A stretch of DNA of 64,000 nt from Prado023 sp963798745 (lineage in GTDB: Bacteria; Actinomycetota; Actinomycetes; S36-B12; CAIYMF01). Below are positions 61,573 to 64,000 of the stretch, piece by piece. Numbering within the stretch: position 1 is the stretch's first letter; each line of letters opens with the position of its first letter. The stretch spans positions 1-64,000 of the forward strand of contig CAWCUF010000001.1 of NCBI GenBank assembly GCA_963798745.1, written 5' to 3'. The translations under genes were made by a program, and so were the position numbers. A model generated the notes under the pieces. The model had not been told where the DNA came from. It searched no databases and was given only the letters and a program-made list of their open reading frames with translations.

Positions 61573-62426
61573 GCCTGGCGACCCGCCGCCTCGACGACGT
61601 TGGCCAACAGCATCGCGCGCGTCATCGGGCCGACCCCACCGGGCATCGGCGCGACGAAACCCGCGACCTCGTGCACCTCCGGCGCCACGTCCCCGACCAG
61701 CCGGCCATCCACCCGCGTGATCCCCACATCGAGCACCGCCGCACCCGGCTTGACCCACTCAGCGCCCAGCAGGTGCGGCACCCCGGCGGCGGCCACCACG
61801 ATGTCGGCGGTGCGGGTGTGCGCGGCCAGGTCCCGGGTGCCGGTGTGGCACAGGGTGACGGTGGCGTTCTCAGACTTGCGGGTCAGCAGCAGCCCGAGCG
61901 GGCGGCCGACCGTGACGCCACGCCCGATCACGCACACCTCGGCGCCCGCCAGCGGCACGTCGTAGCGGCGCAGCAGCTCGACGATCCCGCGCGGCGTGCA
62001 GGGCAGCGGCGCAGGCGAGTTCAGCACCAGCCGACCGAGGTTCACCGGGTGCAACCCGTCGGCGTCCTTGCCCGGGTCCATCACTTCCAAGACGGCGTTC
62101 GCGTCCAGGCCACGCGGCAGGGGCAACTGCACGATGTAGCCGGTGCAGGCCGGGTCGGCATTCAGCTCGCGGACCGCCGCGAGCACGTCAGCCTGGCTGG
62201 CGTCGACCGGGAGGTCCACGCGGATCGAGGCGATGCCGACCTCGGCACAGTCGCGGTGCTTGCCAGCGACGTACGACTGGCTGCCGGGGTCCTCGCCGAC
62301 CAGGACGGTGCCGAGCCCGGGCACGATCCCGCGCGCCCGGAGGTCGGCGACCTCGCCCGCCAACTCCGCCTTGACCACCGCCGCGATCGCCTTGCCGTCG
62401 AGAATCGTCGCAGTCACGGGCGCCAT
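61569..62426 (-). CDS. folD: Bifunctional methylenetetrahydrofolate dehydrogenase/cyclohydrolase
   Basis: 285 aa. SYVAGKHRDC carries the catalytic Lys56 (Y-x-x-x-K), GYIVQLPLPRGLD and DADGLHPVNLG the folate-binding motifs, VIGRGVTVGRPLGLLL the NADP loop, and FVAPMPGGVGPMTRAML the C-terminal signature. Interconverts 5,10-methylene-, methenyl- and 10-formyl-tetrahydrofolate in the cytoplasm, supplying the formyl donor used by PurH, encoded upstream in the same block. The ATG at 62426 gives the family length; a GTG at 62417 is also possible. Confidence 0.97.
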   Translation of the reverse strand: MAPVTATILDGKAIAAVVKAELAGEVADLRARGIVPGLGTVLVGEDPGSQSYVAGKHRDCAEVGIASIRVDLPVDASQADVLAAVRELNADPACTGYIVQLPLPRGLDANAVLEVMDPGKDADGLHPVNLGRLVLNSPAPLPCTPRGIVELLRRYDVPLAGAEVCVIGRGVTVGRPLGLLLTRKSENATVTLCHTGTRDLAAHTRTADIVVAAAGVPHLLGAEWVKPGAAVLDVGITRVDGRLVGDVAPEVHEVAGFVAPMPGGVGPMTRAMLLANVVEAAGRQA

Positions 62427-62512
62427 TGTCGCAGGCGCATCGCCCGCTGCTCCCGCGTAGACGACTCGGCGCGGGATCCAGTCGGAATCGACCACGCAGA
62501 AGTCGGGACCAC

Positions 62513-63364
62513 TCAGGCCAACGCGGGCAGCGCGTAGGTGGCGGTGGCGCCGCCGGCCGCCAGCGCGGCGTGGGCGCGCGCCGGGTCCACCTCGCCGGCC
62601 GGATCGAGCAGGGTGTCGCCGTTCATCCCGGTTGCGATGAACAGGCTGTCCAGGCCCGCCCGGTTGGCGCCCAGCAGGTCGGTGCCGATCCCATCACCGA
62701 TTGCCAGGATCGCCGAGTCCGGTATCACTCGGCCCGCCTGCTGAGCCACGACCTCGCGAGCCCGTTGGTAGATCGGCGGATGCGGCTTGCCGGCCTGCAC
62801 CACCCGGCCGCCGAGCGATTCGTAGCGCTGCGCCACAGCACCGGCGACCCAGCGCAGCTCACCGCCGGACCTGATCTGCAGGTCGGGGTTGGCGCACAGC
62901 AGCTCCAGGTCACGGTCGCGAGCCGCCCGCAGCTGGGGCAGGTAGTCGTCAGGGTCCTGGTCAGCGCGCTCGAGGCCAGCGATCGCCAGGAACTGCGCGT
63001 CCGCCAGGTCGTCGACGAAACGCAGCCCCAGCCCCGCCCAAAGCGCCTGGGTGCCGCGGCCCAACTGGTGCACCGGCCCTGGCGCACGGACCGCGAGCTC
63101 GTCGCGGATCAGATCTCCGCTGGTCACGACCTCGTCCCAGCAGTCGCGCGGCACGCCGACCTTCGCCAGCGCAGCCGGCATGACCCGGTGCGGCCGGGGC
63201 ATGTTGGTGACCAGGACGACGACCACGCCGGCCGTTCTGGCGCGCCGCAGCGCACCCACCGCGGTCGGGAAGGCCGCCACTCCGTCGTGCAGCACGCCCC
63301 ACACATCACACAGCAGGGCTTCGTACCGCCCGGTCAGATCCGCCAGGCTCTCGATCGTGCGCAT
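62513..63364 (-). CDS. HAD-superfamily class IIA hydrolase
   Basis: 283 aa. Motif I is DVWGVLHDG (nucleophile Asp, with Trp-Gly in place of the usual Asp-Gly), motif II VLVTNMPRP, the class IIA cap in the middle (CANPDLQ), motif III Lys in QAGKPHPPIY and motif IV AIGDGIGTDLLGANRAGLD. This matches the TIGR01459-type subgroup. A phosphatase of unknown metabolite. GGAGGAGGG before the ATG. Lies between purH and folD, all on one strand. Confidence 0.93.
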   Translation of the reverse strand: MRTIESLADLTGRYEALLCDVWGVLHDGVAAFPTAVGALRRARTAGVVVVLVTNMPRPHRVMPAALAKVGVPRDCWDEVVTSGDLIRDELAVRAPGPVHQLGRGTQALWAGLGLRFVDDLADAQFLAIAGLERADQDPDDYLPQLRAARDRDLELLCANPDLQIRSGGELRWVAGAVAQRYESLGGRVVQAGKPHPPIYQRAREVVAQQAGRVIPDSAILAIGDGIGTDLLGANRAGLDSLFIATGMNGDTLLDPAGEVDPARAHAALAAGGATATYALPALA

Positions 63365-63578
63365 GGCGCCCTCCTCCCGGTTCTGCTTGCTCGGCAACTT
63401 GCGCCCGACTGCTGCTCCGCGGGCCGATCCAGGGCGTCGGCGATCCGCGACAGGCTCAGCGCGATGGACGGCAGGGCGGTCGTGTCCGCGCCGGTGGGGC
63501 TCTTGGCAGAGAACTTCTGCGCCGGCTGGGCCGCCTGGCAGCCAGCCGCCGCGCCAGCTCCGCGCGGGGATCCTCCAT
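63334..63578 (-). pseudogene. Small operon gene with an apparent one-base deletion
   Basis: ATG at 63578 with AGAGGA five bases upstream opens MEDPRAELARRLAA; one C appears to be missing in GCC(C)AG at about 63537, after which the next frame reads QAAQPAQKFSAKSPTGADTT and ALPSIALSLSRIADALDRPA. The ending SIALSLSRIADAL is a pattern common in small bacterial proteins. It overlaps the HAD start by 31 bases. With one base restored it would be an 81-aa protein of unknown role. Confidence 0.55.
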
Positions 63579-63632
63579 GGTGTTCCTCTCGCGTCATCAG
63601 GCCGCGACCAGCGCCGGTCCGCTCTCGACCGG

Positions 63633-64000
63633 TCAGTGGTAGAAGTGCCGGGTCCCGGTCAGGTACATCGTGACCCCCGCGGCCGCGGCAGCGGCGATCA
63701 CCTCCGAGTCGCGCACCGACCCGCCGGGCTGCACCACCGCCCGCACGCCACCGTCGAGGAGCACCTCCAGTCCGTCGGGGAACGGGAAGAAGGCATCCGA
63801 GGCAGCCACCGCGCCGCGCGCCCGTTCCTCGCCTGCGCGGACAACCGCCAGCCGGGCGCTGTCCACCCGGTTGACCTGACCCATGCCGATCCCGACCGCG
63901 GCCCCGTCACGCGCGAGCAGGATCGCGTTGGACTTCGCCGAGCGGCACGCACGCCACGCGAACTCCAGGTCCGCGAGCGTGGCGGCGTCGGCCGGCTCCC
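63633..64000 (-). CDS. purH: Bifunctional AICAR transformylase/IMP cyclohydrolase, C-terminal part
   Basis: The last 122 residues, open to the window edge: RSAKSNAILLARDGAAVGIG, MGQVNRVDSARLAVVRAGEE, SDAFFPFPDGLEVLLDGGVR, VVQPGGSVRDSEVIAAAAAA and GVTMYLTGTRHFYH. These are the conserved transformylase-domain motifs of PurH, including the Lys (SAKSNA) and the invariant TGxRHFxH ending. It catalyses the last two steps of IMP synthesis. First visible gene of the leftward purH-HAD-folD-DUF3017-mdh block. Confidence 0.97.
   Translation of the reverse strand, partial: EPADAATLADLEFAWRACRSAKSNAILLARDGAAVGIGMGQVNRVDSARLAVVRAGEERARGAVAASDAFFPFPDGLEVLLDGGVRAVVQPGGSVRDSEVIAAAAAAGVTMYLTGTRHFYH

Overview
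The DNA is GC-rich throughout and its protein families are those of an Actinomycetes (Actinobacteria) chromosome: two mycothiol-dependent maleylpyruvate-isomerase-type enzymes, DUF3017 and DUF5302 proteins, a DtxR/IdeR-like iron box, and a purH / HAD / folD / DUF3017 / mdh block at the right end. I cannot name genus or species from the sequence. No rRNA, no CRISPR array and one intact tRNA (Lys, UUU) are visible.

Layout. 0-12.8 kb: a patchwork of single genes (aminoglycoside-phosphotransferase-like kinase, secreted beta-repeat protein behind an iron box, divergent TetR / quinone-oxidoreductase pair, DUF4389 membrane protein, RHH antitoxin with broken toxin, HSL-type esterase, DUF6544-like protein), ending in a minus-strand operon of RHH protein, DUF4097 protein and truncated DrrA-type ATPase with a three-heptamer operator. 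13-20.6 kb: small detoxification-type enzymes with repeated families (two broken GNAT genes, three RibD/DHFR-like genes or pieces, VOC, two MDMPI proteins facing an HxlR regulator, FMN reductase). 21-30.7 kb: a secreted protein fused to the tail of a response regulator in front of its histidine kinase, a disulfide reductase, CsbD and ChaB stress proteins, then decayed DNA (APC permease remnant, P19-like remnant, IS3 element, SorC regulator remnant). 31-41.8 kb: a 578-aa double-Rossmann dehydrogenase of less GC-rich composition, an AlpA-TetR regulator, and an intact arylsulfatase / SulP / LURP / SHOCT set.

42-56 kb is the most rearranged part: IS256 and fadD remnants, four copies of a phage-integrase N-terminal fragment, an integrase C-terminal fragment beside a tRNA-Lys-like half site, a DUF4062-like remnant, an MNT nucleotidyltransferase whose HepT partner is spliced onto the tail of an arginine deiminase, a frameshifted GIY-YIG nuclease, and a decayed LuxR-family ATPase regulator. 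56.2-64 kb is ordinary chromosome: a tiny cysteine-rich ORF behind a CsoR-type palindrome, SDR, DUF2202, ThpR, then the housekeeping block mdh-DUF3017-folD-HAD-(small ORF)-purH read leftward.

Two general points matter for use. First, many genes are open except for one-base shifts, often beside G or C runs; some of this may be sequencing error rather than decay, although true nonsense mutations, fusions and deletions are also present. Second, the best leads are the Cys-rich mini-ORF with its 18-bp palindrome, the HepT-ArcA chimera, the integrase fragment repeats, the three-site RHH operator, and the double-Rossmann dehydrogenase with its 32-bp palindrome.
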